Positions 11,803 to 24,370 of a stretch of DNA of 64,000 bases are shown here, in pieces (the first letter of the stretch is position 1; each line of letters begins with the position of its first letter). The notes below the pieces were generated by a model, which was not told the DNA's origin, did not search any database, and worked only from the letters and a program-made list of their open reading frames with translations. The translations under genes and the position numbers were made by a program. Source of the stretch: Montifringilla adamsi (taxonomy: Eukaryota; Chordata; Aves; Passeriformes; Passeridae); the NCBI GenBank assembly GCA_017590115.1, contig JAGGNK010008337.1:3227912-3291911 (forward strand), read 5' to 3'.

Positions 11803-12789
11803 GCCTCAATATGCACAGAAGTGCCTGCACATCCCCTGCTGTTAAGGAGCCTGTGTGTGCACAAGAACAAAATTCAGGAGTGTAACATTTTCCAATTATT
11901 CTCTTGCCTGTAGTTTTTTCCTGCCCATCAATGTGTAAAATAAAGAGACCCAAACAGTCAGACAACAGCAGTTTGTTGCCATGCACATGACAGCAGTTGT
12001 GCTGTGCTCTCACTAAGTGTGTGGCTCATAAAGTAGATTATTCAAATCACAAAAGTAGAATACAGAATAATAAAACAAAGAGAAAGCATAAGGTTTGGGG
12101 GGGCTTAGTTTTCTTTTTTTTTAAATCCAAACAGGCATTTAAAGAAGAGCATCCTGTTGAGAAAGAGGATGTTTCAGGTTACACAACTCACTTTGTAATT
12201 TTGAATGGAGTTTGAGTAAGTGCAAAGGCAAAGACAAACTTCATATAATCCATTATAAAGAACAGATATCCATTATATTACCACAGGTATGAGCCCTGCC
12301 TGCTTGTTAGATAAATTTAGAGATCTTATCCATCTTTTAAAATCTTTATTTTTCCATATTGTCCATATTTTTCCAGTTTGGTCACAAACCAAATCACAAT
12401 TGCTCGAAGTGCTGAGCAGAAAAGAGAGACAAGACTTTGCTTCCTCAGCCTGGCCACACAATTAACCCCAAAGCAACAACCACCAAAAAAAGGCTCAGCC
12501 CCCAAAGATGTGTCCAGGGAAAGGAGATCCCTCCTCCCAGCCCCAGTTTTCTGGGGTAACAGCAAACAGCTTGGAAAAGGCACAGGAAAACAAAGCTGGG
12601 AAATATTCAGCCTTTGCTTCAGCACTCCTGTGAAAACCACGAGGAGGAGGGAAACACATGGGAAAGGGGAACTTTGGCTTCTTGACCCAAAATTTAATCT
12701 TATTTGTTAAATTATTGCTTAAAAAAGAATTTTAAACTCCTTGCCTGCTCACCCAAAGGGTTCATGGATACACTAAAGCATCTTTCTTA

Positions 12790-12803
12790 CCACAAGGTGG
12801 CAT
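12790..12803 (+). promoter_or_regulatory. CTCF-like motif, plus orientation
   Basis: CCACAAGGTGGCAT matches CCASYAGRKGGCRS at 12 of 14 positions and contains the CCACNAGGTGGCA core common in vertebrate CTCF sites. The flanks are AT-rich. Binding is unproven. Confidence 0.3.
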
Positions 12804-14732
12804 CTTCTTATTTTTATATGAAACATCTGAATATTTACATAATTTGAATAATTTTCGACACCTGAACGTTTCTGATTTTTTTTTTTTTTTTGTGACAGCC
12901 ATTTAACATCTGTGCAGATACCCCGTGATGATGTTAGACTTCACCACACAAATGCTCCTGGAAGTTTCTGTGGCTGCTTTTCATGGACCTGTTCACAGCC
13001 ACCACATATACACTGAATCCCCTCCCCAACAATGTGCTGACAACACTCATAGGAACCCACAAATACTCCTTGAAAATTCCAGGGCAAGCCAAATTAAGAA
13101 TTTACAGCACGTGTTCAAAATGCTGAGCTTTCTCCCCAAACTCCTATTGAAAAAGCACATTACTGGATATCTCAGCATGCAGATATTTTAAAATATAACA
13201 CAGAAACCCATTACAACCAGGGAACTTTACACTCCAGACTCTGTAACATAACTCAAACCAATTCTACAAACACAGGAAAATGCATAAAAAGCATCAGCAG
13301 GGTTTTGTTCAAATCTGCCCAGCTCACTGCTAATAAAACCCGTATGAGAAGTAAAAAGGGAAAAGTTTAAAGCCTGTCTCTAACAACTTTCATTTTGCAC
13401 AGTCACTGGTCTCCTTCCAAAGGTGAAGATTTTCAGCTCATCAAGAGCACAATGTCCAGTGACAATGTTCAACTTCAAACAGGTGGGAATTGCTGCACAA
13501 AGTGAGAAATCAGAGCACTGAGTTCCTCTGACAGAACTCAAATTGACCCCACTGCTTTGAAATTGCTTTAAAAGCAAAAGAGAAAAAAAGGAGATTTTTA
13601 TTTTTAAAATACTACAAGTTCATTAAATATGATCCCAGTTCTGCTGATTCACCTGCAAAGGTGCTGGTGACTTCCAAAGGCTGTGGACTCGGGCTCCTGT
13701 CCCATAGCTAAGAGAAGTTTACCTTGCATAGTATGCCACAAATTGAGAGAAATTCCACGCCAAAACTTTTTCAAGATGAAATTCAAATTTAATGCTTCTG
13801 AGATGTTTCAAAAATTCTTCTCTGCTTCGTCAAACTGGTCCTAACTACAGACTTTATTCTCAAACACTCATCTATTGCTAAGTTCAGGGACTTGACTTTA
13901 TTTTTTAAAAGAAAATTGGCTTTCTTCCTTAATTTGAGACAATTTATCTCAAACAAATTTTAATTTCAGATGCTTGATTGTGAAATGAAGGTTTTTGAGT
14001 TAAAGAGAAAAATTTCTCTCCTTTGGAGCCAGCAGTTTCTAGGCACGGTAATTCTGAATGTAGCACCATTGGAGAAGAGCATCTGAATATTTCTAAACCT
14101 GGTTCTTCCCCCACTCTTCAAGGAAGATATTGGACACATATTTTTTTATTTCCATGTGCTCTCAGTTTTGCCCTTTTTGTCCCACCTGAGACCCCCATCC
14201 AGGAGGTGGATGTGCAGATCCTGATCTGCTCGACTGGGAATGAGTAACTTCCCCTCACAGCAGAATCAGGGATCTTTTAAAGCAGTGAGACTGGGCTGCA
14301 ATCACCTGCAAACACAAATGAAGCAATAGCTCCAGCCATTACGTTTATTCCCAATTATTTGCAGCTGCAAAAACATACAGACAATATTTTTCACGCACAA
14401 AATGCCTTTTTTGGCCCCAGACAAAAATCAGGTCCTATCTCTTATCTACTGTTCTGGTAAAGCTTTCAGAAAGCAAGTCCTAGAGCACTGAACTCACGTC
14501 TAGCAGACCATCTGCAAATCAAATTATTTCCAAAATTATCCAGTGAAGCCATGTCACTTGGAAAAGACAGGTATGATTATTGCTTCTAAGGTTACCTGAG
14601 AGCTGAAAAGAAAGAAACTCCCCACTCCTGAATGCACAAGCAATGGATGCTTGTACAAACACACTACAAATGACACAGCTCCACCTCAAGTAGAAAACAA
14701 CTTGTCAAACCCGGAGAAAACTCCTGAGGGAA

Positions 14733-14755
14733 TTGTAAAGGGTATTCCTTTACAA
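14733..14755. repeat. Perfect hairpin: 9-bp arms, 5-nt loop
   Basis: The arms TTGTAAAGG (14733-14741) and CCTTTACAA (14747-14755) are exact reverse complements around GTATT. No terminator-like T tract follows, and there is no reason to expect a bacterial-type terminator. With so short a stem it is not a microRNA precursor. A chance origin is possible. Confidence 0.7.
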
Positions 14756-17700
14756 CTAACTAGCCTGTAAAAATTACTTAGTTTTGATTTAATGGCAAGT
14801 AGGTAAGAATAAAAACAATCCTGTGCTGTATCACTAAGCAGTTCTCTAGATGTTTGGAGCCAAAACAATCAAGGGGACAGTTGTATAAATGATCTTTTCT
14901 AGTTCCAGTGGAGCTACTCTAATTTAGGAGCTGGAATTCTGGCCTAACACAGGAAACATCAGCACAAAGCCCAATTTCACTTTACTGAACGTGATCTTAC
15001 TGGTAATTTTCTTTGTCAGAAAATGCCTTGATTTGTGTGCAGAAGATACAAACTGAGCAACTGCCCAGGTGTTAGAAGTACAGGATGTGACATCCTCTAG
15101 CACAGGCTCGTGCCTTCAGTCCCTTCTGGGCTAGCAACTCATGCTTAGAAAGATAAAGGCTACCCAAAAAATAACTCAGGGGCAAAATCCTCTGTGCTGA
15201 ATGAAAAGGAGGATTACTGGTGCCTGTACTGGGGGGTGAAATCTAGCCCTCCACTGGACACCAGCTGGCCTAGCAGAGAAACTGCGACAATGCAAGGAAG
15301 TATTAAACTCCTCTTCTGTATTTTACACTTCACACCAGATAAATTCATGTGGCTCAGTCAGTTCTGCTCAGAAACTGGGGAACAGAACACACAGGTATTT
15401 TTAGTCCTCACATCCAGCTTACCTTCACCATTGTGTATCTGAGACCTTTCCCTGAGCAGCACAACCACCCCTAAAACAGCTCCTGGTCCAGCAGTATCTC
15501 TGCTGTTCTCTGCACATCTCCTGCATTATCCATTATCTTTTCCTTTTACCAGAATTTAACAATGTAAATTAAAAGTCCCCTGTGGTGTTAACAGTTACCA
15601 CGGCTCACATGCAAGACTCTGCTGTTATTCCACGTTACAAAGCAGGACTGAAGGAATTCACAATCCCAATATATTTAGTATTAGCAGCTGGCTTTTCCAT
15701 GGCAGCTTTTTCAAGCTACCTCTCCTTGAATTGCGAAAGGTATCGATAATTTCCAACTAAATTGATACATTTTGCCTAGAAACCGGAGTTCTTCCACATG
15801 TTAGTATAAGAAAATGAAAAGCAGATATTTTACTTAGGGCTTCTCTGTTATTCTCATAAATAAGTGGAGCAGACAGCTGACATCTCCTTCTAGTTTACTC
15901 CACATTTCCTTTAATTTATCAATGCAAAGTTATTTAGCAGAGTGTCATTAATAGAATTTCTTCAAAGAGAGAAACATTATTAGATATGTTAAATCTCAAC
16001 AACGTTGCTTCACAGCTGTAGCCATGGATTTTTTAGGCATTAATTGAACATCTGTGCACTTTAATTAATTTGAAAAAAATGCAATGGGGGAAAAAAAAGA
16101 CAACAGTAGGTACTGTTGAATTTAAGAAACTAATTTTAGTTTTCCAAACTTCCTCAAATAATGATTCTTTTATGTACACATCAGAGCCTTAGCAGTGGTT
16201 ATTTATCATGTGGCCACACTGCAGACGGTGAGGCTGATGCCCCTACACACTTCAGCAAAGGAGCTGCCTGAAGTATCCAAGAGAAGTGATGGCAAAAGGA
16301 TAGTCTTGTCCTCTGCTTGAGCACCCAAAAAGATCAAATTGTGCCAAACAAAACCAAGGCCTGCTGCAAACACAATCTGAAATTGTCAGCCACAAGTGAT
16401 GCCACACACGACAAACTTGTAAGCACCGTCCAAAGTCAGGAGCACACCTTTCACATCAATCCTGAGGGAAAAATAGGAGCACTTTCTGCACAAATAATAT
16501 GAACTGGGTGAAGGCAAGACTCTGGAGTCTTTCCAGATCTCCTTTAACAACTACTTGTCTGAGGGATGACACTCACTGAAGAGCTTAAATAATTATAATT
16601 AATCTCTGAGGAATGTTAAAGGTGCAAAGAACCTGTAGAAAGCACTTTATTCCACAGTCCCCTCGTCTACACTGGAGTTTATTCCTCACAAAGATCTATC
16701 ACTGTTCATACTGCACTAAAGCATTATTAAATGCAAAACATTCCAGGCACTACTTTAAATTAGAAGGGGAAAGAAAGGTGCCAAGAAAGCATAACTTTTA
16801 AGATGGATTAAAGTACGGAATACCATAATTCCAAAGCTTTCCTGTTGAATCAGATAACCATAACTGCTGGAGACTATTTTAAAACACCTTTTACACTGTT
16901 GGGACTATTCAATGTCATGTTCAAATTACTCTGAGCCTGTTTGGGTTTTTGTTGTGTTGCTGTCCACGAGAATACAACTCTCTGGCACCTTCCCGGCATG
17001 AGATGCATTGGAATAACCCCTGTGCTGGCCTTTGGCTGGCACTGGAATGCCAGATTCCAAGCAGGTAAGAAGTTTCCCCGCACACACTCCTGGTGTTCAG
17101 CTGCTCATAATCTGCAGCACTCACAATTTATCACTGAAGCCGGAGCCTTGCTGCCAACTTATCAAAGTGGCCACTGGATGCATCTGATCAAGTCTGAGCA
17201 TCTGGCTCTTCCCTGTTCCTGACATTAGCACAGACAACAGAATCAGTGGACTATTGAATGCAATTACAGTAAGCGAGACAGACAATAAAGATTGATAGCA
17301 CCTTCTCTTTTTATCACACACAAAACTAGTGGGGGTTAAAGCTTTGCCTTGAGCTGCCTTCATTTAACAATGATTGAAAATATGCAATTGTGATGGTAAA
17401 ACACTGCAGCCTGTACCACTTCATTTACTGGACACATTATCAAATTAAATGAAAAGTGAACTGCCAAAAGCAACAGTTATTATATATTAATGATGAATAT
17501 TTACTTAGCATTGTTCACAAATCACACCGAGAACAGAATCCTTCTTGTTATCTTCTTTGCAGGCTACAGATGAGTAGTTTAACATTTCCATGTTTACGTT
17601 ACATCTTCTGTCTGCAAATCTCCAAATTCAGACATGTGCAAATGGTTTTGTGACCATCCATGTGGTTACAAACGTGTAATTAATAAAGTGCTCCAGCAGT

Positions 17701-20281
17701 AAATGAATCCTAATTGCTGCAGGGATTCTTTACCTCAAATCACTGTTGGTATTCTTGAAAATACTTCACTAACCAAAGAAACTACAGAAAATCGTATTTT
17801 GTTTCCAGCAGGCTTTTACGTGGCGGGTTGTGTGGTGTGCAACAGTTTCCAACAAATGGAAAATCCAGGAGAAGCCAACATAGTGGATTTATCATGATTT
17901 ATCCATCTGTTGTATGGGATTTCAAACTGGTTACTGGTCTTTGGTTACTGCTAAAAATATATGGTACATTGGAAGTGTACTGACAAGAAAGCAGAGTTTT
18001 GCAAGTGAATGATTATTTTGCTTTAAAATTTAACTCCTTGTTTTGCAGGAGCTGTGCTAACAACAACATTCCTGCCTCAAATTACAGCCAAACCATGTGC
18101 CAGTGGGTGCCAATAATCTATGGAATGACAGAGCTGATCACTTCATGGATATGGCCTAGTCTGTATTGATTTTTAGCAGTAGATAAACAAGGAAATTTCT
18201 TTATCAGGGTGTCATGTAAGCATTGATGCCACATAGAAATTAAGAAAAAATGGTCTTTTCTACAACCTCAAAACTGAACAAAACAATAACTACACTGTCA
18301 GTACTGTTAAAAAAACAAACCCAAACCCCATGTATCTCTGGTCAATTTTAGATCAACTGCAATAAAGCAGCAGTTGGACAACTGCTGGGTTTGGGGTTCC
18401 ATATCCCACAAATGCAAACATCTGGTCCTTGTCAGGCATTGATATCCATGCTGGCAGATTTTGGCAATGCTTGCTCTAGAGAAGATCTTGATGCAGGCAT
18501 TAATGTCTGTGCAAGTGTCATGGTGAGATATATGAGCCTAAATGACCAAACTGAAGTTTAAATAAAAACAGGCATTGGATTTTTTGCCCTATGTGCTGCC
18601 CTGGGTAGGAAAATAAAGCCATTCCTAAATAATCACTAATCCCTGAGATGTATTCTCCCAATTTTCCTTCTTTTTTTTTTCAAGCAAACCAATTACATTC
18701 CAGGAATTTAATTTTTACAAATTGTTGCTGTAAAGGCACTGTGGACTAAACAATACAAAAGAAGAAAACTGAGGAAAGAAGTTTGTTTTTTTTCTGGCCA
18801 TATGCTGGCATATAAACAATAAAAGTGACAAAGACACAAATATGCCACAATGGAAAACTATGTGCAGATCCCACGCAGTAAATTGAAAAAGCAACATGCT
18901 GCATGGTTCTGTTTAACAATAGTGCAAAAATAACTGTAGGAAACTCTGGCTAAGGCGGCCCACAGACAGTTTTGGAAGGGAGGCATCAATTGACAAACTA
19001 CAAGTAGAACAAATGAATTATCTTAAGCCTACTGAAAACAGGAAACCAAGGACACTTCTATTTTCAAATGACATTTATTATCACTCCACCCCCTCCCCTT
19101 TTTAAGCAGAAAACAAAGCTAAATTTAACCAAAACTTTTTCAAGAAACACAATCATTTTCTTATGTTCCCATTTGCTGGAAGTATCAAGAGAAACTGTAA
19201 GCAGAGATTTTTTTTTCCCATCTAAGCCACTTTTTCCATTTGAATCCCCATGAAAAGAAACAATGACCCATTGCACAAAGCAAGAGAACTACTGAAACTT
19301 GGTCTGCTGTGATCACTTTTTGCTCTGTCACACCACCTCATGCCCCTCATCAAAGGACAGCAGTGAATGCTGTGATGTGTCCCACTGCTGCTGCCAACAG
19401 AGAGAAATGGCACCAAATGAGCCCTGTCCATGTTTTCCTTACTGAGGTATCCCCATCCCATATCCAGACACCAGTAATTATGCAACTCATAAAACATAAT
19501 GACTTTGAGACGTTGCTCTGCTCTGCAAACAGGTTTAGAAATGCCAAAGTCACTGCAGGGAGAAGAGGAACAGACCACAGGCTGAACTTCACGTCCTCAG
19601 AAAGCTGGGCTGGGTGTGAGGTACACTCAGGAACAGTGCAGATGAATGCCTTCAGAGGAGGCTACAACATTGCCCTGGAATTTTATTTTGGAAAATAAAA
19701 CTGAACTGACAGCGACAGGAAAAAAAAAGCCTACCAAACAAAACAAAAGTTAAAAATTCTAACCTTGATCTGCCTCAAGTCTGGGAGAAACTGGACGAGC
19801 TCTGCTCATCCATTAGGGAAAGGCAAAGTCCCCACACCTCAGGGAGAATCATTTTTAGAGATAATCAATTGCATCACAGTCACAAGAATCAACAAGTGTA
19901 GTTATAGATATAGTGAACAGAGATTCTGATTTTCACAAAAGCTGTACTTCACATTTCCATATTTCTCCAATGTATTTCAGTCAAGATACCGTCCAGCTGC
20001 CTCATATTTCAACAGAACAGGAATAATCGAGTCAGACATGTACCAGAGTCACTGGAGTGGAGAGAGTCTGTTGTCTAAGACCTTCTCTGAAGAGCAATCA
20101 ACCTTATTTTTTTATCTCTCATTTTGCCATTCCTATTGTGTCAAATAAAAACAAAGAATCAACCACCAAACACGAGTGAAGTCTCACTCGGTTTCCTCCA
20201 GTGCAGCCAGAAGCACAATTCCCAAGGCACCCTTCTGCCCTGAAGTGTTCCCATGAACCTGGTGTGCTCTCCTTTCTCCAG

Positions 20282-20351
20282 GAAAGGCAGGTGCATTATT
20301 GCCAACACCCAGAATTGTGTCAGTGCCACCATGCACGTCCACAACAACAAG
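20282..20351 (+). other. Possible 70-nt exon (weak)
   Basis: A good acceptor (CTCTCCTTTCTCCAG, ending 20281) is followed after 70 nt by AAG|GTACTG. All three forward frames are open across it. One reads KGRCIIANTQNCVSATMHV. The minus strand is also open, so openness carries little weight. The protein is not recognised. It could be an lncRNA exon or chance. Confidence 0.12.
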
Positions 20352-21981
20352 GTACTGATGAATTTTAGTACTCTCTAAACACCTTCATTTGCTCACTCAT
20401 TTTAAAATATTGCCATGTGACAATGGAATAGGTCACACAGCCAAAATACTATATGAAAAACAGAATAAGAACGTATTCCAGACCACTTTAGATCCTAAAC
20501 CTACTGATCTAAGGACAAGGCTCTTGTATTCTCTCTGAACTCTGACACAAAGCTTTGCTGTGGCATCAAACAAGAAACCCAACACCTTGTCTGCATCTGC
20601 CTAAACAATGCTGTAATTTATTCATTGCTTAAAAAATACCACAGGTAATAATCCTTTATCCACAAATATCACGAGTTTAGGGAAAGAGCTTGTTTCAGCC
20701 ACTTTGTCAGAGGCATGAAATAGGCAATATCATGCAAGATGAGAAATCTGAAAGAAGTATTTAGTGCAGAATGGAAAAACTGCTGTTGTCTAACATAAAA
20801 AGGTCCAACGTAGTCATGCTTTAATATTTCCCAAAAGCTAAATCATGTTATGCTGAGAACACCTTCATCATCATCCCCTCCCAGTCAAAAACTAATTTCA
20901 TTTCTTGCGATGTCACAAGAAAACAAACAGCCTCGGTATGGAATATGCAAAATATAAACTTGGTAAATTCTGAAAGACATTCCTCTCATCATCAACCTGA
21001 TTTAAAACCAGTTTCTTTAAAAATGTTTAGCTAAGCCTTTACTCACATTTTAAAAACTCAAGCCTGAAATAGACACAGAGAAGGTTTGGGTCATCCTGCC
21101 TGTCCACCTCTGAGACCAAAAAGGACAATTGTTCACAGTGATAAGAACTTCAGAGGTATTTTGAGGGTGACTGGACTGCAGCAAAATCCAGTGCAGGACA
21201 TCTGTTCACTGAACCTCACACCTCATCAGGACAGCTTTTTATTTGCTTGTTTCTGCCCCTCCTGCGACATTCTAAGTTGCAGTCACATTTTGTAAGCACG
21301 ATGGAGCATCTTCAAAAGTTAACTACAGCTGTGCTGGGCCTCTTCAGCAGAGGCAAAAAGGGAAATGTTCTGTTTCATGGTGGTTTTGAATCAAATCTTG
21401 TCCTTAGCAAGTGTCCAGAGCAGAGAGATGCAAAAGTCTCTCTTAAGGCATTTCAGCGAGAGCAGGCAGGTTTTGTAGATACCCTCCAAAACCCATTGGG
21501 AGGAGGTCAGAATTTTCCTTTGGAGATCCCTGTCTCCCTTTATTGACTGCAGAGGAAACCCAGCACAACTCATCTCCTATTTAAGTCTTTGAACAAGGAC
21601 CTAAAGCCAAGAAGACTGGTCAGGATCCTGCAGGAAAAGCCACAAAACAGGAGCAGGTCTCTGGCAGCACTCCCACATGAGCTGGAGCTCAGTACTTGTG
21701 CTGCATTCAATTCCATGCATGTGAAAAAGGATAACGTCCCTGCCCCAACTCACAAGGGCACAATAAACACATGAATGATTATTATGCCCCCTGAAAATAT
21801 GGTAATGAAGGTTGTAAGCATGAGCACCACCATCAGAAATGTTTCTGTGCATTGAGTTCCACTTACCAGCTCTCTGTTGTGCAGAACTTCCTTGGGCAGG
21901 GATCTTGTAGCAGAACCTGGAGTGACCCTTGGCCTGTGCCCACCAGAAGCTTTGGAGCATTTGTGAGCAAGGGCTGGGCTG

Positions 21982-21999
21982 GTGCCCCTCCAGGGGCAC
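21982..21999. repeat. Inverted repeat GTGCCCCT/AGGGGCAC
   Basis: Two perfect 8-bp arms are separated by two C bases, forming a GC-rich near-palindrome in AT-rich surroundings. The GCCCC-rich arms could also be read as a dimeric protein-binding site. No further support is visible. Confidence 0.6.
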
Positions 22000-22889
22000 A
22001 GATGTGACTCTGCTTGGGAGGATGGTGGCAGATGCTCCTGGTTTATTTCTTTAATTACGTTTCACATGCTCTGTGATTTCCCAGAGTCCCCTCAACTGCT
22101 AAATTCCATTACCACCTCCATTGCCTGAACAGGCCCCTTGGCACAGCAAATACAACTTCCAAAGAGGACCCAAGGGACACCAACCCCAGAGTGCAAAAGT
22201 CTTTGGTGATGACCCTGCAGTGTCCCCTGCTCAGCTGCAGCAGATCAGCACAAGCAGGAAGGCAGAGCCTGCTCTCCAGTCCCAGGAAACAATTCCTTAA
22301 AAGCCTTTCAAGGTGACATTTTCCACCTCTTTCCCTGCACCATGTCACATGAGGGAGGATGCTGTACCCCATGGCACCACTTTTCCTCATCAAGCATTTA
22401 ACAGCAAAAATACTGTCATTTAAATTTTTGAAAATTTATAATTTTAGTTAACTCTCAGATAGAGCAGGGAGTTAGAACAGGTCCGCCTTCTCAAGAATCC
22501 TTTCTCTGATTTGAGCTTGAAGGTGAAATCAGTGAAGCTGTAGAGTGCACTGATGGGAAACTGAGAAAAAGAAGGAAAATGGCAACTATTGGACTAGTCC
22601 TTACTCAGGACTAAAAAATCAGGCACATAAAATTGGTGAAAAATAACTGGTTTACAGCTAAAAACACAAACAGAGGAAATCTTGACTGGGGGCAAAACAA
22701 TAATGTCAACATTACCTTAGAAATGCTTCAGCTCAGTCCTTCAGTCCCAAGATTCTTCAAAGCAGCTGGTTCAGGCACTGGAAATTACAATAATAATAAA
22801 AATATAATTAAGACAGAAAATATTATTATAATAATTCTGGAAGATCTTATTAAAAGAGCTAATAAAAGATGCTTTTCTCCTTCCTGCAG

Positions 22890-22998
22890 CCCCACACCTG
22901 CTCAAGAAAAGAGGAGAGAGCTGCAGGAGGGACACATGGACATTTGGAGAGCCCTGAACACAGCAGCAGAGGGACATGGTTGGCTCACCAAGAGATAA
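22890..22998 (+). other. Possible terminal coding exon (weak)
   Basis: The acceptor-like TTTTCTCCTTCCTGCAG ends at 22889. One frame after it is open for about 35 codons to TAA at 22996 and reads EKRRELQEGHMDIWRALN in its middle, a charged helix-like sequence. I do not recognise it. The antisense is open as well (22771-22977), which reduces confidence. Confidence 0.12.
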
Positions 22999-23849
22999 TT
23001 TCTTCTTCCCTCTCCTCCCTAAATGTGATAAAATATAAATTATTTAAAAATTAGAGGCATTTAGAGTAACAGCCCTCCAAATGCACAGTATTTATTCTTT
23101 CTTTCATTGCCCACAGTTTATGGCATTGTCTGGCTTTGGGTGTGCTTTGCTATTTTTTTCCCTCCTCAGTTTACTCAGTATAAGGCTCGCACTGATCTCA
23201 TCAATAAGAAATGAATTTTGGTAACTTTCAAAACCACTATATTATTTTTCCTTTTATTTGTAGTGAGTTTTTCTTCTCTCAGTGGTATTACTGCAATAAG
23301 TCAGTCATTATTTCTTTATGTTTTCCCTCCTTTCTTTAGTATTTCATTTCCCTTTACAGCACATCTCGTGATCACAAAGAAAACAGAGACACTTATTTCT
23401 TTTAACAGTTGAAATTGCTGCAAGTGATTTAACTGTCATTTAATCTGATTCCTCTCTTCTGTCTGTGGAGAAATATGTTTAATGTACTGGAAATTATGTT
23501 AATAAGAAAAAGCATTATCTCATTTAATGAAATAAATATACAAATATTTCAAAATAAAATAAAGAGGCAATCTTCACTGAGAAAAAAATGTCTCTTATGG
23601 TTTGCATAAAATAAACAAATGAGAAAAATTAATGAATACATTGAAATATACTGACAAAAATTATGCCTAAACTCAAAAGGGAAAAAAAGAGAGAAGGTGA
23701 CTGAATTGCATCTCACCTAATCAGATGCTTTTTGAGACAACACACAAGGAAGATCAAAGGATCACAGTACAAATTATTTTTTAAAATTATGTTCTTACCC
23801 TAGGCTAAACTTTTCTCCCCTCCTTTTAAAATCCCTCCATTTTCCTGCC

Positions 23850-23878
23850 TTTTTTTTTTGTTGTTGTTGTTGTTGTTG
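23850..23878. repeat. T10 followed by (GTT)6 microsatellite
   Basis: A short T run passes directly into GTT trinucleotides. This is simple sequence only. Confidence 0.9.
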
Positions 23879-24310
23879 CTTTATTTTCTTCAATTATCTC
23901 CAAAATAATATTTATTGTTTAATGATTGCAATTGCTTCATCCTTTAATTATCTTTGATCCTGTGCCACAAAACATATTTAATTTATGGCAAAGAACTTTG
24001 AGCCCCTCTGATTTAGTTAATTGTAACAATCAATAACTCTGTTTTTAAGCTTTTCCATTCTGAAGGATGTAACTAGCATGCACTAAGGTTAAACAAATAT
24101 TGTTAGTGGGGAGAGAAAAACTTGTAGCAATTATGTAATAAAAGCATGACCACTGCAACAGAAACACATAATTAGCGATTTAATTACAGACATCAAAACA
24201 AACTAAAGATGTCAATAAAAAAAAAAAATCTCCTGTGACAAACTGATTTCATTTCCCTGTTCTGCAATTCTAGATCTTCATGTATTTCTTTCTGTTTTCT
24301 TGTTTTCCAG

Positions 24311-24370
24311 AAATGAAGAGCTCAAAACCCAAAGAAGACACTCGGCGCCATCCATTTGGGTGTGATTGTG
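24311..24370 (+). other. Candidate 60-nt cassette exon, phase 1-1
   Basis: A long pyrimidine-rich tract (about 24270-24308) ends in TTGTTTTCCAG at 24310. Sixty bases later TTGTG|GTAGGA gives a usable donor at 24371. In the open frame the segment encodes MKSSKPKEDTRRHPFGCDC, with two bases completing a split codon at the start and one base opening a split codon at the end, so the exon would be symmetric (phase 1-1) and skippable without a frameshift. The frame continues for 26 more codons past the donor. CpG-containing CGG CGC codons add to the coding look. I cannot assign the peptide to a family. If real, it would be an alternative exon of a large gene spanning this window. Confidence 0.25.

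Larger units (their letters stand above)
11803..17400. other. Unique AT-rich noncoding DNA
   Basis: No gene or interspersed repeat is recognisable. G7 lies at 12097-12103 and T16 at 12876-12891. A CTCF-like motif (12790) and a perfect hairpin (14733) are listed separately. A strong donor-like GCAG|GTAAGA occurs at 17065, downstream of a frame open from 16941; the frame is also open on the other strand and has no clear acceptor, so no exon is called. Confidence 0.55.
17401..23849. other. Unique AT-rich noncoding DNA with splice-like signals
   Basis: No gene is recognised. Acceptor-like pyrimidine-AG sites occur near 18052, 20281 and 22889, the last two followed by open frames that are listed separately. 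A 121-codon frame (22633-22998) crosses an AT-rich low-complexity patch (22785-22835) and is partly open on the other strand too. 23500-23660 is extremely AT-rich. Confidence 0.5.

Noticed and set aside
11640..12013. Frames with poly-Leu or poly-Asn
   Set aside because: They are translations of the (ATT)19 microsatellite.
16941..17064. Open frame ending at the strong donor GCAG|GTAAGA
   Set aside because: No acceptor or good ATG at its start, and two minus-strand frames are open over the same bases.
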